DNA of 64,000 nucleotides from contig NZ_SODF01000001.1 of NCBI RefSeq assembly GCF_004365875.1, positions 62,001-126,000 on the forward strand, in the 5' to 3' direction. Position 1 is the stretch's first letter. Every line of letters begins with the position of its first letter. Shown here piece after piece: positions 33,278 to 41,495 of this stretch. Made by a program: the position numbers and the translations under genes. A model generated the notes under the pieces. The model did not search any database. It saw only the letters and a list, made by a program, of their open reading frames with translations, and was not told where the DNA came from. The stretch comes from Kribbella kalugense. Lineage in GTDB: Bacteria; Actinomycetota; Actinomycetes; Propionibacteriales; Kribbellaceae.

Positions 33278-34066
33278 GTGACGGGATCTGAGCTGGTGGT
33301 CCAGCGCGGGGACACGAGTATCGCTGTCATCGATCGCGGCGGCGACGGGCCGCCGGTGGTCCTGCTGCATGGACTCGCGGGCAGTTCACGGGAGTTGCTG
33401 CCGACGGCGGACGCGCTCGCCGACCGGTTCCGGGTGCTGCTGATCGACCAGCGCGGTCACGGCCGCAGTACCCGCCGACCGGCAGACCTGTCCCGCATGG
33501 CGTTCGTCAACGATGTGGTCGCCGTCATCGAACACGTTGGAGAACGGGTCAGACTGGTTGGCCAGTCGATGGGTGCGCACACGGCATTCCTCACTGCTGC
33601 GGCGCGCCCTGACCTGGTCGATCGGCTGGTGATGCTGGAAGGTCACGTCGCCGGCGATGACGGGCCCGAGGGGGCAGAGAAGATCGGTCAGTACTTCGCG
33701 TCGTGGCCGGTGCCGTTCGCCGACGAAGCGGCGGCACGCTCGTTCCTCGGCGACCGCCCATTGACGGATGCCTGGGTCAACGATCTCGAAGCGGTGCCCG
33801 ACGGGTTACGGCCGCGATTCGACGCGGACATCATGCAGGCGACGATCGCGGCGGTTCAGGAAGATCGCTGGACCGAGTGGGAGAACCTCACCGTCCCTAC
33901 GCTGGCTGTGTTCGCCGAGAACGGCATGTTTACGGCCGAGCAGAAGGACGAACTCATCCGGCGCCGGCCCGGCACCCGGCGTGCCGACATCCCGGCGGCG
34001 AGCCACGATGCCCATCTCGACGCTTTCGACCGCTGGATCGACGTCCTGCAGGACGGCCTCCGCTAG
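33278..34066 (+). CDS. alpha/beta hydrolase
   Basis: This 262-residue protein has PPVVLLHGLAGSSREL (oxyanion HG), LLIDQRGHGRS, the nucleophile elbow VGQSMGAHTA and the catalytic His in ASHDAHLDAF near the C-terminus. It is an esterase or related hydrolase of unknown substrate. It starts at a GTG 18 bases after the exporter stop, so the two are probably co-transcribed. Its TAG stop overlaps that of the convergent AddA-like gene in a shared CTAG. Confidence 0.9.
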   Translation: MTGSELVVQRGDTSIAVIDRGGDGPPVVLLHGLAGSSRELLPTADALADRFRVLLIDQRGHGRSTRRPADLSRMAFVNDVVAVIEHVGERVRLVGQSMGAHTAFLTAAARPDLVDRLVMLEGHVAGDDGPEGAEKIGQYFASWPVPFADEAAARSFLGDRPLTDAWVNDLEAVPDGLRPRFDADIMQATIAAVQEDRWTEWENLTVPTLAVFAENGMFTAEQKDELIRRRPGTRRADIPAASHDAHLDAFDRWIDVLQDGLR

Positions 34067-37000
34067 AGGCCGCGGTCGACTGCTCCGCTCGGGTTGAGGA
34101 ACAGCAGGATGGGTGGGCCGGTGTTGGGCAGGATCGCCGAGTACGCCAGGAGCTGTGGCGCGTAGTAGGCGACTCGGCTGTCCAGGGCTGCCGCGGGGAT
34201 GGCGTCCGTCTTGTAGTCGACGATCGTGAGGCGGCCGTCGTCCTCGCGGTAGATGAGGTCGACGAAACCTTCGAGTACGGTGCCGTCGGGCTGGACGGTG
34301 CCGACGTACGACTCGCGCCAGTACTCGCGGGCGGCGGCTCGTTTCACCACGTCGGAGGCCAGGGCCGAACGGACCAGGGCGGTGACGACATCGGCGTACT
34401 CGAGCACGCCCTCGGCGAGGCACTGGGTGGAGACAGCTGCTTCGAGGCCGGAGCCGGTGGAGAGGTCGACGACCTGGAGTACGGCGTGAACGGCGCGGCC
34501 GATCGCGGTGCCGTAGCGTCCCTTGGACCACGGTGGCAGTTCTAGGTCGCGGGCGGCCTTGGCGGTGCCGGGGTCGATGTCGGCGAGGGCGACCTCCGGG
34601 CCGGTGCCTTCGAGGCCGGAGGCGCTCTGGGCTGAGCGGGCTCGGCTCGCGGCCTGGGCGGCGGAGGCTCGGGACTCCCATTCCGTCCGGGAGATCGGCG
34701 GGGTGACGTCGGGGCTACCGGAGGGCTCGCGGTCGGGGACCGCTGGCCCGGCGAAGAGGGTGGCGTGCGGTGCCTCGACGCCGCCGGCGGATGCGAGGAG
34801 CTCGGCGTTGCTGGAGTGGCGGCGGTTGCCGGAGCGGTGTAGCGAGACGACGAGATGGTCGCGAGCGCGGGTCGCGGCAACGTACAGCAGGCGGCGGCGT
34901 TCGTAGTCGTCCATCTGTTCGTCGACCGGTTGCACGAGGTCGAAGTCCTCGGTCTGGACAGAGGATTTGAGCTTCACGGCGTACCCGCCGTCCGGTGGCC
35001 AGAGGACCTGTACGCCGCGCTGGCGGTTCGGGGCCGCGCTCATGCCGGAGAGGATGACGATCGGGAACTCAAGACCCTTCGCGGCATGGATCGTCATCAC
35101 CCGGACCGCGTCGGCATCGGTCTCGGGGAGAACGGCCTCGGCGACTCGTGACGTCTCTTCGCCTTGATGGGCGGCCCAGGCGAGGTACGAGCGGAGGCCG
35201 CCGTGCTCGACCTCGGACCAAGCGCGGGCCTGGTCGACGACGAACCGGATCCGGCGCCACGCGTCGCGGGCGCGCGGGCCGATCGCTGCGACTTCGAGCA
35301 TGCGGCGGTCGGCGACGATCTTCGCCAGGACCTCGCTGGGGGTCAGCCAGCGGGCGGCGTAGTACGTGCGGCGGAGCCACTCCATCGCGTCGCCGACCGG
35401 GTGGGTCAGGAGCTGGTCGGGGACTGGCGCGGTCAGGGTGAACGAGCCGCCGGAGCGTTTCCAGGTGTAGAGGTCGTCGTCGCCGCAGCCGAAGAGCGGT
35501 GAGCGGAGGGTGGTGACGAGGGCGAGTTGGTCGCTCGGGTCGCCGAGGGCGCGGGCACAGGCGAGCAGGTCCCGGACCTCGGCGGTCTGGTAGACGAGGG
35601 AGCTGGCTTCGGCGCGGTACGGGATGTCGGCGCGGTCGAGCGCGTGCTCCAGGAAGGGGAGCGACGTACGGGCTGGAACGAGTACGGCGATGTCGCCGGC
35701 TTCCGCGGGGCGCCAGGATTGGGCGCGGTCGTCGTACACCAACCAGCCGTCGCGGAGGGCCTGCTCGATGATGGCGGCTACGTCGGTGGCTTCGCGTTCG
35801 CGGAGGACGGAGGCTTGAGCGCGCGGGAGGTCGTTGTGCGGCTCGGCGCCGAGGATGCTGACGGCCGGGCCGGCGGATGGGTCGTCGGGGACGTCGTCGG
35901 TTGACGGCCCGTCCCATGGTTCGTTGAGTGGTACGTCGCTGGTCGACGAGTCGTCGCGTCGGCGGAACGGCAGGACGGTCGCGAGATCGGTGAGCGGCTC
36001 GTCGGCGGCGGCATCGGAGGAGACTTGGAGGCTGCCGTCCTCGGCGTCGTCGAACAGGCTCGGTTCGTCGAAGATCGAGAGCTGGTCGCCTTTGACGGAG
36101 GCCGGGTCTGAGGCGGGGTCGGGTGAGGGGGCTTTGGGAGCGGCAGGCGCAGGTGTCGCGCCGGGTGTGGGGCTGGTGCGGTGGGGAGACAGCGCCTGGT
36201 ACGACGGCTGGGCGGCTTCCTGGGGCTGGATCAGAGTCGCGAACACGGTGTTGATCCAGCGCAGGATCGGCGGCACCGTGCGGAAGTTGGTCGTGAGCGC
36301 GACGGTTTCGCCGAGGAGGTCCTGAGCGGTGAGGTACGTCGCGATGTTGGCGCGGCGGAAGCGGTAGATGGACTGCTTCGGGTCGCCGACGACGAACAGC
36401 CGCCCGTCGGGGACCTCGACATCGCGCCAGTCCTCCGCCTCGGCCTCGGCGCCGCCGGCGATGCGGACCGCGAGCTCGATCTGGATCGGGTCGGTGTCCT
36501 GAAACTCGTCGAGCAGCAGGCGTTCGAAGCGTTCCTGCAGATCGGCGCGGACCTCGGCGTCGCGGCGGAGGAGGTCGCGGGCGAGGACCAGGAGGTCGTG
36601 GAACTCCAGCCGGCCTTCGGCGCGGCGGAGCTGGGCCGACTCCAGCACGCGCTCGGCGATCCAGTGGGAAAGGTGCCGAAGGCAAGCATCGAGGAGGAGC
36701 TCGACCAGGGAACCGGCGACGTCGACGACCTCGGTGCAGTCGGCGCGGACCTTGGTGATGTCGGGCCAGTTCTCTTTGCGACCGATTCGGCCGATCTTGA
36801 GGCCGCGGAGCGTTTGCAGGATCGCTAGCTGGGTCTCCTGGTCGGAGGCGGCGTCGAGCATCAGGCCCAGCTCGCGGATCTGCAGGAGCTTGGGGAGCAG
36901 ACGGTCCTCGGGGTCGAGGCAGGAGTCGGCGACGCCGCCGATCTGCGCAGCTGCGGCGATCAAGCCGGTGAGGTCGGGCATCGCGACCAGTTCGGGTGGG

Positions 37001-37569
37001 TCGACGAGGACGCGTTCGGCGATCAGGTCCCAGTCGTTGCCGAACAGGCGGGCGAGCGAGCGGAGGTGTTTCAGCTCGACCCCGACCGCCATCGCCAGGA
37101 GCAGCGGCTCGGCGATGGAGTCGTCGTCGAGGAGTTGCTGCTGCAGCTCGGCCCAGCGTTCTTCGAAGGCGACGGAGGAGCCGACCTCGTCGAGTACGTC
37201 GATGAGCGGAGGAAGGCCGGCTTCGATCGGGTGGGCAAGGAGGATCTGCTGGGCGAACGCGTGCAGCGTGCCGATCGAGGACGAGTCCAGGTCGTCCAGC
37301 GCTCCGTCTGCGAGGTGGCCGGAGTCGCCCTTGCGGGCCTTCTCGAACTCGACTCGCAAGCGATCGCGCAGCTCGGCGCCGGCCTTCTCGGTGAAGGTGA
37401 CGGCTGCGATCGTCGCGAGCGGTACGCCGTCACGCAGGACCAGCGTGGTCACCCGGTCGACCAGCGCGTGGGTCTTGCCGGACCCGGCGCCCGCCTCGAC
37501 GAAGAGGGTGGTGTCGGTGTCGGTCCGGATCCGCTCCCGCGCCGCACCATCAAGCAGTTGCTCAGTCAT
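34063..37569 (-). CDS. AddA-like UvrD helicase-nuclease
   Basis: This 1168-residue UvrD/RecB-type protein has Walker A in VEAGAGSGKTHAL, DEFQDTDPIQIEL, VGDPKQSIYRFRRAN, LTTNFRT, VMTIHAAKGLEFPIVILSG and LLYVAATRARDHLVVSL. A C-terminal PD-(D/E)XK nuclease reads GRAVHAVLQ, VLEGFVDLIY and LTIVDYKTD. Between the 1A/2A regions (about residues 465-580) lies an acidic Pro/Ser-rich insert containing QLSIF (496-500), a clamp-binding-type motif. It should process double-strand breaks together with the AddB-like partner. I chose the ATG at 37569, which overlaps the partner's stop by 8 bases and follows AAGGAGG. Confidence 0.93.
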   Translation of the reverse strand: MTEQLLDGAARERIRTDTDTTLFVEAGAGSGKTHALVDRVTTLVLRDGVPLATIAAVTFTEKAGAELRDRLRVEFEKARKGDSGHLADGALDDLDSSSIGTLHAFAQQILLAHPIEAGLPPLIDVLDEVGSSVAFEERWAELQQQLLDDDSIAEPLLLAMAVGVELKHLRSLARLFGNDWDLIAERVLVDPPELVAMPDLTGLIAAAAQIGGVADSCLDPEDRLLPKLLQIRELGLMLDAASDQETQLAILQTLRGLKIGRIGRKENWPDITKVRADCTEVVDVAGSLVELLLDACLRHLSHWIAERVLESAQLRRAEGRLEFHDLLVLARDLLRRDAEVRADLQERFERLLLDEFQDTDPIQIELAVRIAGGAEAEAEDWRDVEVPDGRLFVVGDPKQSIYRFRRANIATYLTAQDLLGETVALTTNFRTVPPILRWINTVFATLIQPQEAAQPSYQALSPHRTSPTPGATPAPAAPKAPSPDPASDPASVKGDQLSIFDEPSLFDDAEDGSLQVSSDAAADEPLTDLATVLPFRRRDDSSTSDVPLNEPWDGPSTDDVPDDPSAGPAVSILGAEPHNDLPRAQASVLREREATDVAAIIEQALRDGWLVYDDRAQSWRPAEAGDIAVLVPARTSLPFLEHALDRADIPYRAEASSLVYQTAEVRDLLACARALGDPSDQLALVTTLRSPLFGCGDDDLYTWKRSGGSFTLTAPVPDQLLTHPVGDAMEWLRRTYYAARWLTPSEVLAKIVADRRMLEVAAIGPRARDAWRRIRFVVDQARAWSEVEHGGLRSYLAWAAHQGEETSRVAEAVLPETDADAVRVMTIHAAKGLEFPIVILSGMSAAPNRQRGVQVLWPPDGGYAVKLKSSVQTEDFDLVQPVDEQMDDYERRRLLYVAATRARDHLVVSLHRSGNRRHSSNAELLASAGGVEAPHATLFAGPAVPDREPSGSPDVTPPISRTEWESRASAAQAASRARSAQSASGLEGTGPEVALADIDPGTAKAARDLELPPWSKGRYGTAIGRAVHAVLQVVDLSTGSGLEAAVSTQCLAEGVLEYADVVTALVRSALASDVVKRAAAREYWRESYVGTVQPDGTVLEGFVDLIYREDDGRLTIVDYKTDAIPAAALDSRVAYYAPQLLAYSAILPNTGPPILLFLNPSGAVDRGL

Positions 37570-40500
37570 CCCCACCCTCCTTCGAAGACTCACCCGAGGC
37601 CGGGTCGGTTGGGGGTAGGGCGGTTGGGTCTATGAGGCGGACTAGGCGATCGAGAACCGGGTCGTGGCGTTTGCGGTCCCATCTGGCGCGGACCTCGCTG
37701 TGGCCGAGGCCGTCGGGGTTGCAGTACGGGCATTGGACCCAGAGGAAGTCCGGGACCTCCGGGGCCTTCGGTGGGAAGTGGCCGGCCGCGATCGACGACA
37801 CGATCACGTCGAGCGTGTCGACGTACCGGGCCTCGACCTCCGGGGTGAGTGGGACCGGGATCCGTTTGCCGCCGCGGCGGACGAACCAGTACGACGCCTC
37901 GACCGGGGTGGACTGCTCGCCCAGCCGGGCCCGCGCCGCGTACGCGTACACCGGCAGCTGCAACTTCGTCCCACCCGCGACCGGGTCCGACTCGATGCCC
38001 TCGTACCGCGAGAAGCCGCCCGTCTTCACGTCCGTCACGTAGATCGTCCCGTCCGAACCGACGTCGACCTTGTCCGCCGATCCCCGCAACAGCACGCGTC
38101 CGGACGGCACCGGGATCTCCACCGGAGGCTCGCCGTTGAACCCGAACCGCAGCTCGCTGGCGACAACCTTCGCGGACCGTTCATCACGCCACCGATCGTC
38201 ATCGGTCAGCAGCACCATCAGATCGCCCAGGATCCGCAACCGCTCCCGCTGCCACAGCCGCGGATGACCGGTCAGCCCTTCGGCCTCGAACTGCTCGGCG
38301 TGTTCAGCCCCGATCGCGAGCAACAGCTGCCGTTGCTCGGCGGTCCACGGCTCGCCGTACGCCGGGAGCGAGCCGGCCAGCCGGGTCACAAAGGCATCCA
38401 AGCTGTTGTGGATCAGATTCCCGATCTGGACCGGCGAGATCACCAGCAGATCCTCGGGCGCCTCCAACGGCTCCACCTGAAGCAGCCGCTCGACGAAGTA
38501 CGCGTGCGGGCAGGTCGCGTACGACTCCAGCGAGGTCGGCGACGCGATCCGGTCCTGAACCGCGAACTCAGGCAGACCAGGCACACCCGACAAATCCCCG
38601 TCGAACCGCGTGAACGCATTCGAACCGCGTCCACGCAACAGCTCCCGAGCCCGCACCAGTACGCCGTCGTTGACCCACAACCGAGCCGCCGCGGCTCGCG
38701 TCTGCCACTCCTGCTCCGTCGCCGGCATCGTTGCCGTCGTCAACGATCCGGCGTACGAAGCTGACGTCTGCAACACCGATTCATGCCGGTCCCACTGGGT
38801 CGCCGGCAGCGCGTGATCCCCGGTCAGCTCCCGCAACGACCCGAGCAACCAGCGCGTCGGCAGCCGCCGTGACGACCGCCGCAGATCGCCGCGCGGGAAC
38901 GACGCCACCACCCGCGCACCCGACGCGAACGCGACCAGCAGATGCCGCTGCTTCTCGTCCAACCGATCCCGGAACGACGCCAACTCCGGCGCGGCCGCCT
39001 CTCGGACCCGATGGGGGAGGAGCGCGTCCTCGTGCACCCGCCCCGGATACAGATCCTCGGACAGACCAACGACGTACACGATGTCGGCCGACAACCCGAC
39101 ACTCGCCGACAACGGCGCCACCAACACGCCCGTCCCGAACGTACCGACCCGAGGCAACGACTGCTGCAACTCCAGATCCAGTACGTCGCGCAGCACGGCC
39201 AGACTCGCCGGCGTACCAAGCTCGTCCAACGTCGACAGACCGGTCAGCGAACCCTCGACCGCGGCCGCGGCGTACTGCTCCTCGATCGGCAACGACGAGT
39301 AGTCCCCTAGCAAATCTTTGAACAACTGCAGCACGCCGCCTGCCAACGACGCCCAGGTCTCCAGCACCTCAAGCTCACTCAACCGACGCCGCAACGTCGA
39401 CGCAAACGCATGCAACCGCTCAGCCGTCGACGCGTTGTACTGCGCACGTCGCACCGCGGCCGGCCGTGGATCCTCGGCTGCCTCTTCCTGATCAGCTGTC
39501 CGTCGCTCGGACTCGGCGTACCGCGCGAGCCGCGTGTCCCAGTCGTCGCCACGCACCACCCCGGCCACGCGCGACATCCGCTCCCACTGTGGCACCGGAA
39601 TCCGCTCGCCGGTGAAGTCTCGCGTCGGCGCGTTCGCCAGCGCGCGGAAGACATCAGCACGGGGCAGATCCTGATCGACCAGCCCGAGCACCTCGAGCAG
39701 AGTCCGCGCGATCGCGCGCTCGTGCACCGGTCGCGTCCCCGGCCCGTTGACCTCGATCTTCGCGGCGCCGAGATGCTCGTGCAGCAGACGCGCGTACGGC
39801 GAGGCGGCGGAGTACAGCACCGCGATCCGGTGCGCGGGAGTGTGCTCCAATGCGGACACGACGTCGCGGACCACGCATCGCACCTCGTCGTCGGCGTCGG
39901 ATGCGTTGAGAATCTCGGTCGCGACCGGATAGTTCTTCGAGATCGACGACGGCAGGTCGATCCCGATCCGTTCGAGCGACCGCCGTACCGCTCGGTCGGC
40001 CCGGCGTACGTCGGTCAGTCCGACGATCACCGTGAGATCCGCCGCGGCATCGCCGAGCGCTCCGACGAAGGCGGCCTCGGATTGCGTCAGCTCCTGCGGG
40101 AGGTAGAGAACGAGCGCGCCGAGCTCACGCACGACCTCGGGTGACTCCGCCAGGCGGGACGCAGCGGCGCGGAGGAGGTCGGTCTGGTCGTACCATTCCG
40201 AGGCCAGCTCGGACGTCACGTAGCGGTGCAGGCGGACCAGGTCCGGCCCGAGCGCGGACGCGTCCGCGACCCGGTCCAGGGCGGGGTCAGTGAGGTCGCG
40301 GAGCTCGCGATGGGCAGATGCAAGCGCTTGGATCGTGGACGGGTGCTCGGCGACCTCGTGAAACACGCCGGGCGCCTTGGCAAGCGCCGTACGCCAGGTC
40401 GCGGCCACGATCGGACGGGTAGCAGGCCGGCGCGGAGACAAACCGCCGGCAGCTATTTGCTCCGCTAGCCGCTCGAGGGTCGCCAGATACAAGCCCGCAA

Positions 40501-40696
40501 TCCCGGTCGTCGCCAGCTGTCGACGGGCGATGACGCCGGACAGGTTGTTGGGGAGCAGGAGCGTGACAGGGGTCATCGGATCGTCGGCCTTGAGCCGCGC
40601 GACGACGGCTTGCAGGCGCTCCAGAGCCGCGGCGCCGTACGCCGTGCTCTCGATCCGAGTCGTACTCACGACAATCCCCGATCTCTCGACTGTCAT
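37562..40696 (-). CDS. AddB-like nuclease subunit
   Basis: This protein of about 1044 residues has a degenerate helicase-like body and a C-terminal PD-(D/E)XK nuclease (IGNLIHNSLDAFV, then YVTDVKTGGFSRYEG, LQLPVYAYAAR). Cys residues in SYATCPHAYF and QCPYCNPDG fit an iron-sulfur staple; only three obvious Cys are seen, where AddB has four. A GTG at 40669 (VSTTRIESTAYG) with GGGGA upstream is an alternative start. It is the first gene of a two-gene operon with the AddA-like helicase, the usual order for this complex. The function is end resection for recombination, and possibly degradation of foreign linear DNA. Confidence 0.9.
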   Translation of the reverse strand: MTVERSGIVVSTTRIESTAYGAAALERLQAVVARLKADDPMTPVTLLLPNNLSGVIARRQLATTGIAGLYLATLERLAEQIAAGGLSPRRPATRPIVAATWRTALAKAPGVFHEVAEHPSTIQALASAHRELRDLTDPALDRVADASALGPDLVRLHRYVTSELASEWYDQTDLLRAAASRLAESPEVVRELGALVLYLPQELTQSEAAFVGALGDAAADLTVIVGLTDVRRADRAVRRSLERIGIDLPSSISKNYPVATEILNASDADDEVRCVVRDVVSALEHTPAHRIAVLYSAASPYARLLHEHLGAAKIEVNGPGTRPVHERAIARTLLEVLGLVDQDLPRADVFRALANAPTRDFTGERIPVPQWERMSRVAGVVRGDDWDTRLARYAESERRTADQEEAAEDPRPAAVRRAQYNASTAERLHAFASTLRRRLSELEVLETWASLAGGVLQLFKDLLGDYSSLPIEEQYAAAAVEGSLTGLSTLDELGTPASLAVLRDVLDLELQQSLPRVGTFGTGVLVAPLSASVGLSADIVYVVGLSEDLYPGRVHEDALLPHRVREAAAPELASFRDRLDEKQRHLLVAFASGARVVASFPRGDLRRSSRRLPTRWLLGSLRELTGDHALPATQWDRHESVLQTSASYAGSLTTATMPATEQEWQTRAAAARLWVNDGVLVRARELLRGRGSNAFTRFDGDLSGVPGLPEFAVQDRIASPTSLESYATCPHAYFVERLLQVEPLEAPEDLLVISPVQIGNLIHNSLDAFVTRLAGSLPAYGEPWTAEQRQLLLAIGAEHAEQFEAEGLTGHPRLWQRERLRILGDLMVLLTDDDRWRDERSAKVVASELRFGFNGEPPVEIPVPSGRVLLRGSADKVDVGSDGTIYVTDVKTGGFSRYEGIESDPVAGGTKLQLPVYAYAARARLGEQSTPVEASYWFVRRGGKRIPVPLTPEVEARYVDTLDVIVSSIAAGHFPPKAPEVPDFLWVQCPYCNPDGLGHSEVRARWDRKRHDPVLDRLVRLIDPTALPPTDPASGESSKEGGDD

Positions 40697-40790
40697 CGCA
40701 GACGGTAAACCCTGCCACGGACAGAAAGGTGAAGGGGCGCGAAACGCCAAGGTTTCTGCGGGGTCGGCGGCGCCCTCTCACAATGAAGGA

Positions 40791-40988
40791 ATGAGCACGG
40801 AGACGAGGTTCGCGCGGGTGTTGTTCGTGCTCGTCTTCGCGCCTGCGGGCGGGCTGTTCGGCAAGGCCGTCGCCGAGGGCGCGCAGGCCCGGCCGTGGTG
40901 GCCGTGGCTGGTCGCCGCGCTGGCGTGGCTGCTGGTTTCCGGCGTGATCTCCATGGCGGTGTCGAACCATGCCGACGAGCACAGATAA
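40791..40988 (+). CDS. small membrane protein, two helices
   Basis: This 65-residue protein has two hydrophobic segments (VLFVLVFAPAGGLFGKAVAE and WWPWLVAALAWLLVSGVISM) joined by a short polar turn. It is divergent from the AddB-like gene and directly upstream of the VOC gene, 7 bases before the chosen VOC start. AAGGA touches the ATG, so the ribosome binding site is unusually close. Function unknown. Confidence 0.6.
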   Translation: MSTETRFARVLFVLVFAPAGGLFGKAVAEGAQARPWWPWLVAALAWLLVSGVISMAVSNHADEHR

Positions 40989-40995
40989 TGGTGCG

Positions 40996-41391
40996 ATGGT
41001 CGCCGCTGTGCATCACGTCGAGATCTGGGTCCCGGACCTGTCCCGGGCCGTCGCAAGCTGGGGCTGGGTCCTCAACCGGCTGGGCTGGAAGGACGGTGAC
41101 GGCTGGCCCGGCGGCATGACCTGGACCGCCCCTGACGGCAGCTATGTCGTGGTCGAGCAGAGCCCGGCGATGTCTGCCACCGAGCACGACCGGATGCGGC
41201 CCGGGATGAATCACCTGGCGCTGAACGCGGCCAGCCGGGCCGAGGTCGACACCGTCGTCGCCGAGGCCGCCGCGAACGGCTGGACGCTGATGTTCGCCGA
41301 CCGCCATCCGTACGCCGGTGGACCGCAGCATTACGCCGCATTCCTGCACAACACCGACGGCTACGAGCTGGAAATCGTCGCACCGGGTTAG
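40996..41391 (+). CDS. VOC-family (glyoxalase-like) protein
   Basis: This 131-residue protein has the beta-alpha-beta-beta-beta pattern of the VOC superfamily: HHVEIWVPDLSRAVASWGWV, GMNHLALNAASRAEVDTVVA and ETYELEIV-like end GYELEIVAP. Metal-binding candidates are His in HHVEI and NHLAL and Glu in YELEI. The substrate is unknown. I chose the ATG at 40996; an in-frame ATG at 40969 would overlap the upstream gene by 20 bases. Confidence 0.85.
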   Translation: MVAAVHHVEIWVPDLSRAVASWGWVLNRLGWKDGDGWPGGMTWTAPDGSYVVVEQSPAMSATEHDRMRPGMNHLALNAASRAEVDTVVAEAAANGWTLMFADRHPYAGGPQHYAAFLHNTDGYELEIVAPG

Positions 41392-41401
41392 CAGGTGAGA
41401 C

Positions 41402-41464
41402 TACTGATGCCTGGAGTGACGGATGGGACTTCGGGTGTGACACAGTTACTCCAGGCAATCAGTA
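41402..41464. promoter_or_regulatory. long inverted repeat upstream of the FtsK/toxin operon
   Basis: TACTGATGCCTGGAGT (41402-41417) and ACTCCAGGCAATCAGTA (41448-41464) pair over 16 positions with one bulged base, around a 30-base spacer. It ends 31 bases before the FtsK start. It may be an operator, an attenuator or the terminator of the VOC gene. Confidence 0.55.
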
Positions 41465-41495
41465 CGGTCGCGGGGCAAGTGGAAGGGCGGTGCTC

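Noticed and set aside
35069-36685. 538-codon minus-strand frame within the AddA-like gene
   Set aside because: It is a shifted frame of the helicase gene, Arg/Pro-rich with no motif; the helicase frame has all UvrD motifs.
34063-40696. AdnAB-type pair as in mycobacteria
   Set aside because: AdnB would be a second UvrD-type helicase; here the partner lacks clear helicase motifs and looks like AddB.
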